Notes: generated from the letters alone by a model not told the origin. Shown: positions 9,270 through 16,639, counted from the stretch's first letter. The stretch is DNA of 64,000 bases from Parasulfuritortus sp037446165 (GCA_037446165.1 JBBIJC010000003.1:22723-86722), one strand, 5' to 3'. Numbers and translations are program-made.

Positions 9270-10121
9270 CTATTCTCCAGTGGCAATTGGACGCGATGGA
9301 TCGGTGATCCATTCGCTCCAGGAACCGACATACAGCCTGGAACCGGACAGGCCGGCGACTTCCATGGCCAGGATGTTGTGGCAGGCGGTGACGCCGGAGC
9401 CGCACATGTGGATGACATCGGACGGCGCGCGGCCCTTGAGCAGGGCCTGGTAGTTCTCACGCAGGGCCTCCGGCGGCATGAAGGTGCCGTCGATGTCGAG
9501 GTTCTCCTCGAAGTTCCAGTTGACCGCGCCCGGCACGTGACCGGCAATGGGGTCGAGCGGCTCGTATTCGCCGCTGAAGCGGCGCTCGGGACGGGCATCG
9601 AGAATCAGTTTGTCCCCCGTTTCCATAGCCTGCATCACCTGATCGGCACTGGCGTAAAGGCTTGCCTCGGGCAGCCTGGCGCAGGCTGCTCTGCAAATCT
9701 GCTCGGGAATGTCCTGGGTCACCGGATGCTTCTCCCGAATCCATTTTGGATAGCCCCCGTCGAGCAACGCCACCCCCGGATGGCCCAGCCAGCGCAGCAA
9801 CCACCACAGGCGTACCGCCATGGAACCGAAGCTGTCGTCGTAGACCACGACCTGCTTGTTGACGCCGATGCCCCATTGGCACAGCTTTTCGGCCAGGGCA
9901 TCGAGGTCGGGCAGCGGGTGACGGCCGGTACTGGCACCCATCGGGGCCGCCAGGTCGTTATCGAGGTGGGCGTAGCGCGCGCCTGGAATATGCCCTTTCT
10001 GATAGAGCAGACGGCCACCTTCCGGATCGGTGAGCGTGAAGCGGCAGTCGATGACAATCCAATGCGGATCGTCCAGATGACGGGCCAGATCATCGGTGGA
10101 AACCAGGGTGGTGTAATACAT
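9270..10121 (-). CDS. sseA: 3-mercaptopyruvate/thiosulfate sulfurtransferase (double rhodanese)
   Basis: A 283-residue protein with two rhodanese domains. The N-terminal one carries the CH2 signatures (VIDCRFTL, YQKGHIPGARYAHLD); the C-terminal one holds active Cys240 in the loop CGSGVTA, as in E. coli SseA. It would form a Cys persulfide and pass sulfane sulfur to acceptors. Beside dsr genes it could feed or drain sulfur for the DsrEFH/DsrC relay. It lies downstream of the DsrC paralogue, from which a 77-bp region with a hairpin separates it. Confidence 0.9.
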   Translation of the reverse strand: MYYTTLVSTDDLARHLDDPHWIVIDCRFTLTDPEGGRLLYQKGHIPGARYAHLDNDLAAPMGASTGRHPLPDLDALAEKLCQWGIGVNKQVVVYDDSFGSMAVRLWWLLRWLGHPGVALLDGGYPKWIREKHPVTQDIPEQICRAACARLPEASLYASADQVMQAMETGDKLILDARPERRFSGEYEPLDPIAGHVPGAVNWNFEENLDIDGTFMPPEALRENYQALLKGRAPSDVIHMCGSGVTACHNILAMEVAGLSGSRLYVGSWSEWITDPSRPIATGE

Positions 10122-10150
10122 GGGGGGAACTTCAGGGTTGAGGGTGGAGA

Positions 10151-10196
10151 GCCGCAGCGCAGCAAGCGCTGCCGACTCTCGGCTCTCGACTCTAAG
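10151..10196. repeat. Intergenic nested inverted repeat, related to 15866-15888
   Basis: The core hairpin is GCAGCGC (10154-10160), loop AGCAA, GCGCTGC (10166-10172). An outer pair, GAGAGCCG...CGGCTCTC, extends it. The right part, 10175-10196, matches 15867-15888 at 19 of 22 positions. It looks like a small REP-like intergenic element and may affect readthrough into sseA. Confidence 0.55.
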
Positions 10197-10198
10197 GC

Positions 10199-10531
10199 TT
10201 AGTAGCCGCCCTTGCCGAACGGCTTGGGCAGGCCCGCGACCTTGGACGATTGGCGGTTGGGCTGCTTGGGGAACAGCTCATACAGCTTCTTCTTCCAATC
10301 GATGCCCGGATGCTCTTCTTCCATGCCGGCAAGCATGTTGCGGAAATTGGGCGTGTGGCCATCTTCCTGGTAGCGTTCGCGCATAAAGCGAACGACCTTC
10401 CAGTGATCATCAGTGAGTTCGAGACCTTCTGCTTCGGCGATGATCGGCACAATCTCATCACTGAAATTGGGTTCGGTCAGGAAATCCTCGTCATCGACTT
10501 CCAGTTCTTCGCCGTTTAGTACATATCCCAC
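10199..10531 (-). CDS. DsrC/TusE-family paralogue lacking both C-terminal cysteines
   Basis: A 110-residue DsrC-fold protein. I chose GTG 10531, since TAGGAG lies 7 nt upstream and the start aligns with true DsrC. Family hallmarks are the DDHWKVVRFMRERYQE helix, KLYELFP and the C-terminal arm VAGLPKP. In functional DsrC the arm carries CysB and CysA (QACKIAGLPKPTGC in this window's dsrC); here they are replaced (QSSKVAGLPKPFGKGGY). It therefore cannot carry a trisulfide or persulfide on the arm. Cysteine-free members of the family have been proposed to be regulatory (RspA type). It is probably a regulator or decoy for the Dsr pathway. Confidence 0.88.
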   Translation of the reverse strand: MGYVLNGEELEVDDEDFLTEPNFSDEIVPIIAEAEGLELTDDHWKVVRFMRERYQEDGHTPNFRNMLAGMEEEHPGIDWKKKLYELFPKQPNRQSSKVAGLPKPFGKGGY

Positions 10532-10574
10532 GATTTTTCTCCTATACACGAGTTACAAAAAACTGCGACCAGGT

Positions 10575-11228
10575 TTAATTGATCGCGACTTCCTTGATTG
10601 ATTTGTGGGGGACAAATATACCGCAGCCAAAGCTGCGGTGGCGCCCCAGGCCGTCTTCCTGAATCAGCAGCGATTGCTGGAGACTGACCCCGTGCAGCAT
10701 GAGACTATAGCCCGAGATTTCCCCCTCGGTGAGCTGCATTTTACGCTTCTTGCCAGGAATGAGTCCGCAGCGAATATCGATTTTTTCAAGTTCTGCATGT
10801 GCGGCCTCCAGAAAAGCCATCTCGTCACCGGTCCCCAGGTCCACCATTGGCGCATACAACGTGGCAAAGGGAGTCAGCGATTTTGCTTTCATGTCACCAA
10901 TCAAAATATCCCCTGCACCGGTCTTGAGATGCTGTCCACTAAGAACGCGCACCGCATCGACTCGAGCCATGGGCAACCGCAGCACCAGCTTGATCCGACG
11001 ATTGATCACCAGATTATCGTTGCGGCCGGTCGGCGCACCATGAATGGACTGCACCCCCACCGCAGGCTCATCCTTGAGCCAGGGCAAATGCGCCAGCAGC
11101 GCATCGAAAAGCACCTGGCCATGGTCGGCCGGTATTTCATTGCCGATCAGGTCAAAATATATGTCCTTGAAGCGCGCGGTGTGTTCAAAATCCTTGATCG
11201 CTTCCCAATCCTGGTTATACATCCGCAT
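10575..11228 (-). CDS. Cas6-like endoribonuclease (Cmx6/I-MYXAN type), no CRISPR array nearby
   Basis: A 217-residue protein. The C-terminus carries GLGRHRSFGCG (193-203), an exact match to the GhGxxxxxGhG glycine-rich loop of Cas6-family RAMP nucleases, followed by IFVPHKSI. The N-terminal region FDLIGNEIPADHGQVLFDAL has a candidate catalytic His36. The whole pattern resembles what is annotated as Cas6/Cmx6 of subtype I-MYXAN. Cas6 cuts CRISPR RNA at a hairpin; no array or other cas gene is present here. ATG 11228 has AGGGGG upstream and overlaps the preceding small gene by 14 nt. It may process a non-CRISPR RNA. Confidence 0.78.
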   Translation of the reverse strand: MRMYNQDWEAIKDFEHTARFKDIYFDLIGNEIPADHGQVLFDALLAHLPWLKDEPAVGVQSIHGAPTGRNDNLVINRRIKLVLRLPMARVDAVRVLSGQHLKTGAGDILIGDMKAKSLTPFATLYAPMVDLGTGDEMAFLEAAHAELEKIDIRCGLIPGKKRKMQLTEGEISGYSLMLHGVSLQQSLLIQEDGLGRHRSFGCGIFVPHKSIKEVAIN

Positions 11229-11469
11229 GCGTTTCCCCCTCTGCCCCGGCTGAACCCAGGTTCTGACTTGATGCCCATTTCAGCATTTCTTCAGCCCAGA
11301 ATTTAGCAGTCAGCGGATCCAGGTCGAAAATTGTGAATCGGGCTCCACGTTCGCGAATCCTCAAACGCATCATATTCATACCTCCGGACCCATATTGGAC
11401 CTCCTGGAATTCGATCTCCTGGTTGCCATACGGGTTACGAAATTTAGTCAGTGACTTGATCTCATCCAT
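11215..11469 (-). CDS. Small hypothetical protein, first gene divergent from dsrA
   Basis: An 84-residue protein, mixed alpha/beta by eye, with a Gly/Met segment (YGSGGMNMMRLRIRERGARF) and a helical C-terminus containing KFWAEEMLKWA. It has no cysteines, signal peptide or membrane segment, and I do not recognise a family. Its 3' end overlaps the start of the Cas6-like gene by 14 nt, so the two are translated together and the products may interact. It is the promoter-proximal gene of the leftward unit. Confidence 0.65.
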   Translation of the reverse strand: MDEIKSLTKFRNPYGNQEIEFQEVQYGSGGMNMMRLRIRERGARFTIFDLDPLTAKFWAEEMLKWASSQNLGSAGAEGETHADV

Positions 11470-11730
11470 GGTTTCAGCTTAAATAATTAGGTTGACTGAT
11501 ATTTGACCTATTTTATCAAGTATTGGCTTCGATTCGTGGGACAAACACACCTACCCGATCGGGTAGGTTGCAGGTACTCCCACAGGAGAGCAGGTTACCC
11601 CATCGGAATGATGGCCGCGGACATCCAAGCTCTCTAAGATTGCCGCACTAGTCTCGTGCCGGCAGGATGCCCACGGGTAGTGTATAGGTAGTGACGACAT
11701 ACCGCTTCGCAAGACCTAAAGGAGAAACAG
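11470..11730. promoter_or_regulatory. Divergent dsr promoter region
   Basis: This 261-bp region separates dsrA from the leftward unit and must hold both promoters. It contains TTGAC-like hexamers near 11491-11506 and a perfect 20-bp palindrome at 11549-11568. A GGGTAG half-motif recurs near 11676-11682, next to TATAGG, a possible -10 for dsrA. dsrA has a clear AAGGAG ribosome site at about 11718. No FNR box is present. Confidence 0.6.
11549..11568. promoter_or_regulatory. Perfect 20-bp palindrome, candidate dsr operator
   Basis: The sequence ACCTACCCGATCGGGTAGGT equals its own reverse complement over all 20 bases. Its place midway between two divergent sulfur units, the lack of a U-tract and the lack of a loop fit an operator for a dimeric regulator better than a terminator. 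Confidence 0.6.
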
Positions 11731-13032
11731 ATGGCTAAGCAAATGCATGACACGCCGAATCTGGACGAGCTGGAAAAAGGCCCGTGGCCCAGTTTCGTAA
11801 CCGGAATCAAGCGCCTCGCAAAAGACAACGACATGATGGTCGACCTGCTCGGCCAACTGGAAACCTCTTACAAGACCCGCTTCGGTTACTGGAAGGGCGG
11901 TACTGTTGGCGTAGTCGGTTATGGCGGCGGCGTGATTCCCCGCTTCACCGAACTGAAGAATGCAGATGGCACCCCTAAGTTCCCGGAGTCGGCCGAATTC
12001 CACACCCTGCGCATTCAGCCTCCCGCTGGCATGCATTACACCTCCGACCTGCTGCGTCAGATGTGCGACGCCTGGCTGGAAACCGGTGGCTCTGGACTGG
12101 TCGCCTTCCATGGCCAGTCAGGCGACATCATGTTCCAGGGTATCAAGACTGCTGACGTCCAGCGCTCTTTCGACAAGTTCAACGAAATGGGCTTCGACCT
12201 TGGCGGTGCTGGTCCTGCATTGCGCACATCCATGTCCTGCGTCGGCGCAGCCCGTTGCGAAATGTCCTGTTATGACGAAGCCCGCGCACTGCGCACCGTC
12301 ATCAACAACAACCTGGACGACATGCACCGTCCGTCCCTGCCGTACAAGTTCAAGTTCAAGTTCTCAGGATGTCCGAACGACTGTATGAATGCCATTCAGC
12401 GTTCCGACATGGCCACCATCGGCACCTGGCGTGACAACATCCGCGGCAACGAGAAGATCGCCCGCGACTGGATGTCGGCCCACAGCATGGAAGACCTGAT
12501 CAACATGGTCATCAACCATTGCCCGACCAAGGCCATCCAGCTGACCAAGAACGACGGCAAAGCCGCTGCAGAAGGTGTAACCAAGGTCGCTGTGTCCGAC
12601 GCCAACTGCATCGAAATCGACAACCACAACTGCGTGCGCTGCATGCACTGCCTGAACGTCATGCCCGGCGCACTGCTGCCTGGCACAGACAAGGGCGTGA
12701 CCATTCTGGTCGGCGGTAAGGGCGTGCTGAAGATCGGTGCCTCCATGGGCACGGTGGTGATCCCGTTCATGAAGATGGAATCCGACGAAGATTTCGAGAA
12801 GCTGAACGATCTGTCCCGCAACATCCTGGACTTCTTCGCCGAGAACGCGCTGGAACATGAGCGCACCGGTGAAATGATCGAGCGTATCGGCCTGGTCAAC
12901 TTCCTGGAAGGTCTGGACATCCCGATTGACCCGAACATGATCGTCCATCCGCGTACCAACCCGTACTTCCGTTCCGACGATTGGGACGAAGAAGTCGAAA
13001 AGTGGAACGAACACAAAGCCGCTGCTGCCTAA
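11731..13032 (+). CDS. dsrA: Reverse dissimilatory sulfite reductase, alpha subunit
   Basis: A 433-residue subunit of siroheme sulfite reductase, working with DsrB in the cytoplasm to oxidise DsrC-bound or sulfide-level sulfur to sulfite. The siroheme/[4Fe-4S] ligands are seen in SCVGAARCEMSC and KFSGCPNDCMN; a ferredoxin-type cluster follows in CVRCMHCLNVMP. Length is usual for DsrA. The oxidative direction is inferred from dsrL, dsrEFH and dsrN downstream and the absence of dsrD. A hairpin separates it from dsrB. Confidence 0.97.
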   Translation: MAKQMHDTPNLDELEKGPWPSFVTGIKRLAKDNDMMVDLLGQLETSYKTRFGYWKGGTVGVVGYGGGVIPRFTELKNADGTPKFPESAEFHTLRIQPPAGMHYTSDLLRQMCDAWLETGGSGLVAFHGQSGDIMFQGIKTADVQRSFDKFNEMGFDLGGAGPALRTSMSCVGAARCEMSCYDEARALRTVINNNLDDMHRPSLPYKFKFKFSGCPNDCMNAIQRSDMATIGTWRDNIRGNEKIARDWMSAHSMEDLINMVINHCPTKAIQLTKNDGKAAAEGVTKVAVSDANCIEIDNHNCVRCMHCLNVMPGALLPGTDKGVTILVGGKGVLKIGASMGTVVIPFMKMESDEDFEKLNDLSRNILDFFAENALEHERTGEMIERIGLVNFLEGLDIPIDPNMIVHPRTNPYFRSDDWDEEVEKWNEHKAAAA

Positions 13033-13051
13033 ATCCGGTACCTAACAATAT

Positions 13052-13073
13052 CAAGCGGGCTTAGGCCCGCTTG
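13052..13073 (+). promoter_or_regulatory. dsrA-dsrB intercistronic hairpin
   Basis: A perfect 9-bp stem (CAAGCGGGC / GCCCGCTTG) with a TTAG loop just after dsrA. No T-tract follows, so it is more likely an mRNA-stability or processing element than a terminator. Confidence 0.65.
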
Positions 13074-13139
13074 TATGGCAAAAAGATAACGGATACCAGC
13101 ATCTTAAAGTTTTCTGATCTCACCTAGTTGGAGACATGA

Positions 13140-14213
13140 ATGAGCGAACGTAATCACGAAACCATCGAATCCGGTGCACCGGACCCGATGCCCTACATGC
13201 ACCCCGTCATGGCCAAGAACTATGGCAAGTGGGTGTTTCATTCCCACCCGAAGCCGGGCGTTCTTTACCACCGCGCAGAAAGCGGTGATGAAATCTGGAC
13301 GGTCAAGGCCGGTACCCAGCGTCAGATGGACCACTACACCGTGCGCAAACTGGCCGACATCGCTGACCAGTACGCTGACGGCTACGTCCGTTTCACAACA
13401 CGGGCCAACATCGAATACATGGTCACCGACCAAAGCAAGGTCGAAGGTCTGATCAAGACCCTGACCGACAGTGGCTTCCCGGTCGGTGGCACCGCCAACT
13501 CGGTGTCCATGATCGCTCATACCCAAGGCTGGCTGCACTGCGACATCCCTGGCACCGACGCCTCCGGCGCAGTGAAGGCCCTGATGGACGATTTGTACGA
13601 AGAATTCATTAAGTGCGAAATGCCCAACCGGGTCAAGCTGTCTACCTCCTGCTGCGAAATCAACTGCGGCGGCCAGGCTGACATCGCCATCGTTATTCAG
13701 CACACCAAGCCGCCAAAGATCAACCATGATCTGGTTGCCAACGTCTGCGAACGGCCATCAGTTGTCGCCCGTTGCCCGGTAGCTGCTATTCGCCCCGCCT
13801 TGGTGAACGGCAAGCCTTCACTGGAAGTCGATGAGAAAAAGTGCATCTGTTGTGGAGCCTGCTTCCCCCCGTGCCCCCCGATGCAGATCAACGATCCCGA
13901 GCATTCCAAGTTTGCGATATGGGTTGGCGGCAAGAACTCCAACGCCCGATCCCGTCCGACTTTCCACAAACTGGTGGCGTCTGGCATCCCCAACAACCCA
14001 CCGCGCTGGCCTGAAGTTTCCGAGATCGTCAAGAAAATCCTGGCGACCTACAAGGCCGATGGCCGTCCGTGGGAGCGCATGAACGACTGGATCGACCGTA
14101 TCGGCTGGCCCGCCTTCTTCGAGAAGACAGGTCTGCCCTTCACCAAGTACCACGTCGACAACTGGCGCGGTGGCCGCAACAGCTTGAACGCCTCCGCTCA
14201 CATCCGCTTCTGA
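13140..14213 (+). CDS. dsrB: Reverse dissimilatory sulfite reductase, beta subunit
   Basis: A 357-residue partner of DsrA. It has the siroheme-proximal cysteine pattern STSCCEINCGGQADIAI, in the place where DsrA has SCVGAARCEMSC, and a ferredoxin insertion CICCGACFPPCPP. N-terminal residues up to about 120 form the first sulfite-reductase repeat. The TTGGAG ribosome site at about 13128 supports ATG 13140. It follows dsrA after a 107-bp spacer with a hairpin and should be co-transcribed. Confidence 0.97.
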   Translation: MSERNHETIESGAPDPMPYMHPVMAKNYGKWVFHSHPKPGVLYHRAESGDEIWTVKAGTQRQMDHYTVRKLADIADQYADGYVRFTTRANIEYMVTDQSKVEGLIKTLTDSGFPVGGTANSVSMIAHTQGWLHCDIPGTDASGAVKALMDDLYEEFIKCEMPNRVKLSTSCCEINCGGQADIAIVIQHTKPPKINHDLVANVCERPSVVARCPVAAIRPALVNGKPSLEVDEKKCICCGACFPPCPPMQINDPEHSKFAIWVGGKNSNARSRPTFHKLVASGIPNNPPRWPEVSEIVKKILATYKADGRPWERMNDWIDRIGWPAFFEKTGLPFTKYHVDNWRGGRNSLNASAHIRF

Positions 14214-14220
14214 TGCGCAC

Positions 14221-14246
14221 AATCCGGGAGACAGGTCTCCCGGATT
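14221..14246 (+). promoter_or_regulatory. dsrB-dsrE intercistronic hairpin
   Basis: A perfect 11-bp stem (AATCCGGGAGA / TCTCCCGGATT) with CAGG loop, 7 bp after the dsrB stop. Only a short T run follows. It probably protects the upstream dsrAB message or is a processing site. Confidence 0.65.
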
Positions 14247-14284
14247 TGTGAGCGAATCGGTTATTTGGATTTAGGGATATTCAG

Positions 14285-14677
14285 ATGAAGATCGGTGTAT
14301 TAGTTAACGAAGGGCCTTATACCCACGAGGCCTCGGATAGCGCCTATTTGTTCACCAAGGCGGCTATCGAGAAGGGCCACGACATTTACCGTGTGTTTTT
14401 CTATCACGACGGCGTCAACAACTCGACCCGCCTGACCGAGCCACCGCGCGACGATCGCAACATCGTCAATCGCTGGAGCGAGCTGGCCAAGGCCCACAAT
14501 CTGGATCTGGTGGTCTGCATCGCTGCTGCGCAGCGACGCGGCATCATGGACGAGAACGAAGCCAAGCGTCAGGGCAAGGACGCCCATAACCTGGCCGATG
14601 GCTTCCGGATCTCCGGGCTTGGCCAATTGGTGGAAGCCGGCATCCAGTGCGATCGCCTGGTGACCTTTGGCGACTGA
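14285..14677 (+). CDS. dsrE: Sulfurtransferase subunit DsrE
   Basis: A 130-residue homologue of TusD. It forms the DsrE2F2H2 complex that passes sulfane sulfur to DsrC. Active Cys78 (DLVVCIAAAQRRG) is at the same position as the persulfide-carrying cysteine of A. vinosum DsrE. The N-terminus MKIGVLVNEGPY is the typical first strand and loop. It starts the dsrEFH trio; dsrF follows 10 nt after its stop. Confidence 0.95.
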   Translation: MKIGVLVNEGPYTHEASDSAYLFTKAAIEKGHDIYRVFFYHDGVNNSTRLTEPPRDDRNIVNRWSELAKAHNLDLVVCIAAAQRRGIMDENEAKRQGKDAHNLADGFRISGLGQLVEAGIQCDRLVTFGD

Positions 14678-14687
14678 GGGGATTACT

Positions 14688-15089
14688 ATGTTTACATCAA
14701 GCGAAGATATGGATACGGACGAAGGCGGTATCGTCAAGCAATTCATGTTCGTGAACCGCAAGGCGCCTTATGGCACCGTGTACGCCCTGGAAGGCCTGGA
14801 AGTCGTGTTGATCTCCGCGGCCTTTGAACAGGACGTAAGCATGGCCTTCATCGATGATGGCGTCTACGAACTAAAGAAGGGCCAGGACACCAAGGCCATT
14901 GAACAGAAAAACTTCTCGCCCACTTATCGCGCCCTTGAAGGGTACGACATCGAGAAACTGTATGTCGAAAAGGAATCACTAGAAGCCCGTGGCTTGACTG
15001 AAGCCGACCTTCTGGTGGATGTTGTTGTGCTCGACCGCGCCGAAATGGCAGCCAAGATGGCCGAGCAAGATGTCCTGATCAGTTTCTGA
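14688..15089 (+). CDS. dsrF: Sulfurtransferase complex subunit DsrF
   Basis: A 133-residue homologue of TusC, the structural partner in the DsrEFH complex. I chose ATG 14688 because GAGGGG lies 6 nt upstream. The DsrE-like fold is marked by QFMFVNRKAPYG and LEVVLISAAF. It contains no cysteine, so it cannot carry sulfur itself. It lies between dsrE and dsrH with short spacers of 10 and 11 nt. Confidence 0.92.
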   Translation: MFTSSEDMDTDEGGIVKQFMFVNRKAPYGTVYALEGLEVVLISAAFEQDVSMAFIDDGVYELKKGQDTKAIEQKNFSPTYRALEGYDIEKLYVEKESLEARGLTEADLLVDVVVLDRAEMAAKMAEQDVLISF

Positions 15090-15100
15090 GGGAGACGAAG

Positions 15101-15400
15101 ATGCTACACATCGTCAACAAATCGCCTTACGAGCGCAACTCTCTGGAGAGCTGCCTACGTCTGGCGACGAATGGCTCCGCTGTACTGCTGATCGAGGATG
15201 GCGTATTTGGCGCCACCAAGGGCGGCAGCTTTGAGGGCAAGGTTCAAGCGGCCATGGCCGGCGTGAAAATCTATGTCCTGGGTCCCGATCTCTCCGCGCG
15301 CGGCATGGCCGATCGCGTCATTGATGGGGTTAATGTTGTGGATTACGGCGGTTTTGTGGATCTGGTAGCAGAGCACAGCAACTGTCAGTCCTGGTTGTAA
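15101..15400 (+). CDS. dsrH: Sulfurtransferase complex subunit DsrH
   Basis: A 99-residue homologue of TusB, third subunit of DsrEFH. It begins MLHIVNKSPYERNSLESC, with Cys18 near the place of the conserved cysteine of A. vinosum DsrH. The C-terminus NCQSWL is typical for the family. It starts 11 nt after dsrF and is followed by dsrC after 25 nt. Confidence 0.93.
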   Translation: MLHIVNKSPYERNSLESCLRLATNGSAVLLIEDGVFGATKGGSFEGKVQAAMAGVKIYVLGPDLSARGMADRVIDGVNVVDYGGFVDLVAEHSNCQSWL

Positions 15401-15425
15401 TTTTTGAATCGTTAGGAGAATTAAC

Positions 15426-15761
15426 ATGCCCATGGTTGAAGTCGCTGGCAAGTCCTTTGAAGTGGACGAAGAAGGTTATCTGGTCAATCTGAATGATTGG
15501 GACGAGAACATCGCCGGTTACCTGGCCCAGGAAGAAAAGGTCGACATGACCGATAGCCACTGGGAAGTGGTCAATTTCCTGCGTGAGTACTATGCCGAAT
15601 ACCAAATTGCTCCGGCTGTTCGTGTGCTGACCAAGGCCATCGCCAAGAAACTAGGGCCGGACAAGGGTAACAACAAGTACCTGTACGAGTTGTTCCCGTA
15701 CGGCCCGGCAAAACAGGCCTGCAAGATCGCCGGCTTGCCCAAGCCAACCGGCTGTATCTAA
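15426..15761 (+). CDS. dsrC: Sulfur carrier protein DsrC
   Basis: A 111-residue substrate-carrying protein of the pathway. It receives sulfur from DsrEFH, is oxidised by DsrAB and delivers a trisulfide or disulfide to DsrMKJOP. The flexible arm ends CKIAGLPKPTGCI, with both functional cysteines, Cys99 (CysB) and Cys110 (CysA). TDSHWEVVNFLREYY is the family helix. Its GTTAGGAG ribosome site is strong, as expected for an abundant protein. Confidence 0.97.
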   Translation: MPMVEVAGKSFEVDEEGYLVNLNDWDENIAGYLAQEEKVDMTDSHWEVVNFLREYYAEYQIAPAVRVLTKAIAKKLGPDKGNNKYLYELFPYGPAKQACKIAGLPKPTGCI

Positions 15762-15798
15762 TCCGGTGTACCTACCGGCGCGCAAGCGCTGGTTGCAT

Positions 15799-15827
15799 CT
15801 CCCGGCTATTGAACAAATAGCCGGGAG
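15799..15827 (+). promoter_or_regulatory. dsrC-dsrM intercistronic hairpin
   Basis: A perfect 12-bp stem (CTCCCGGCTATT / AATAGCCGGGAG) with a GAACA loop, 37 bp after dsrC. There is no T-tract. A stable 3' hairpin after dsrC would raise its message over the downstream membrane genes. Confidence 0.7.
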
Positions 15828-15888
15828 TTGAGAGTGTCGCGCAAAGCAGTCATGGCTTTACTCTTCACTCTCAACTCTCGACTGTAAG
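15828..15888. repeat. Second inverted repeat with element shared with 10175-10196
   Basis: GTTGAGAGTG (15828-15837) pairs perfectly with CACTCTCAAC (15866-15875). The right arm and its extension (15867-15888) match 10175-10196 at 19 of 22 positions. This suggests a small dispersed intergenic repeat family. Confidence 0.55.
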
Positions 15889-15901
15889 TAACGAGGAACG
15901 C

Positions 15902-16639
15902 ATGTCATCGTTGACCGTTTTCTATATTGGCCTGTTCTACTTCGCCACTTTCGTACTGGTCGGTGGCGTGGCCTACCGTATTTACGAATACTGGAAGACC
16001 CCTGCCCCGCTTGTCATCCCGACCACGCCGGCACCGACGACCCGAACCGGGGTGTCGTTTAGGATGCTGAGGGAAGTCACTCTGTTTGAGAGCCTGTTCA
16101 AGTCCAACAAGTGGATATGGCTTTTCGGCTATGTATTCCATATCAGCCTGGCTTTGGTTCTTCTGCGCCATTTCCGCTACTTCGTCGACCCACTATTTGA
16201 ACCGCTCGTATTCATTCAGCCGTTCGGTCGGTACGCCAGTTTTTTCATGGTCATTGGGCTTGCTGGATTGTGGGCGCGGCGCTTCCTGGTTGACCGGGTA
16301 CGCTACATATCGACTCCATCCGATCACCTGATGCTTGCCCTGCTGATTGCGATTGGCCTGACCGGGATGGAGATGTCTTTCGTTTCCCATACCGACATTG
16401 TCGACATGAAGGGATTTGTGCGCGGCATGATGACCTTCAATTTCCAGCCTTTGCCCAATGACACCAGTCTGCTGGTTCATCTATTCCTGGTTGCGACGCT
16501 GATGATTATTTTCCCCATCAGCAAACTTTTGCACGCACCCGGTGTGTTCTTCAGCCCCACGCGTAACATGGTGGACAATCCCCGTGAAAAGCGGCATATC
16601 GCCCCCTGGGCAGCCGCAATTGAACGGAAAAACGGCTGA
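15902..16639 (+). CDS. dsrM: DsrM, membrane cytochrome b of the DsrMKJOP complex
   Basis: A 245-residue NarI-like membrane protein with about five or six hydrophobic segments, starting with FYIGLFYFATFVLVGGVAY. Conserved histidines in VFHISLALVLLRHFRYF and LLVHLFLVATLMIIFPISKLLH are likely heme b ligands. It exchanges quinol or quinone electrons with DsrK. It starts at ATG 15902 behind ACGAGGAACGC and precedes dsrK by 35 nt. Confidence 0.95.
   Translation: MSSLTVFYIGLFYFATFVLVGGVAYRIYEYWKTPAPLVIPTTPAPTTRTGVSFRMLREVTLFESLFKSNKWIWLFGYVFHISLALVLLRHFRYFVDPLFEPLVFIQPFGRYASFFMVIGLAGLWARRFLVDRVRYISTPSDHLMLALLIAIGLTGMEMSFVSHTDIVDMKGFVRGMMTFNFQPLPNDTSLLVHLFLVATLMIIFPISKLLHAPGVFFSPTRNMVDNPREKRHIAPWAAAIERKNG

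Noticed and set aside
11491..11513. FNR-like sequence TTGAC...ATCAA upstream of the dsr genes
   Set aside because: The half-sites are 7 bases apart instead of 4 and the first is imperfect.
10575..11730. CRISPR array near the Cas6-like gene
   Set aside because: No regularly spaced direct repeats are visible here or elsewhere in the window.
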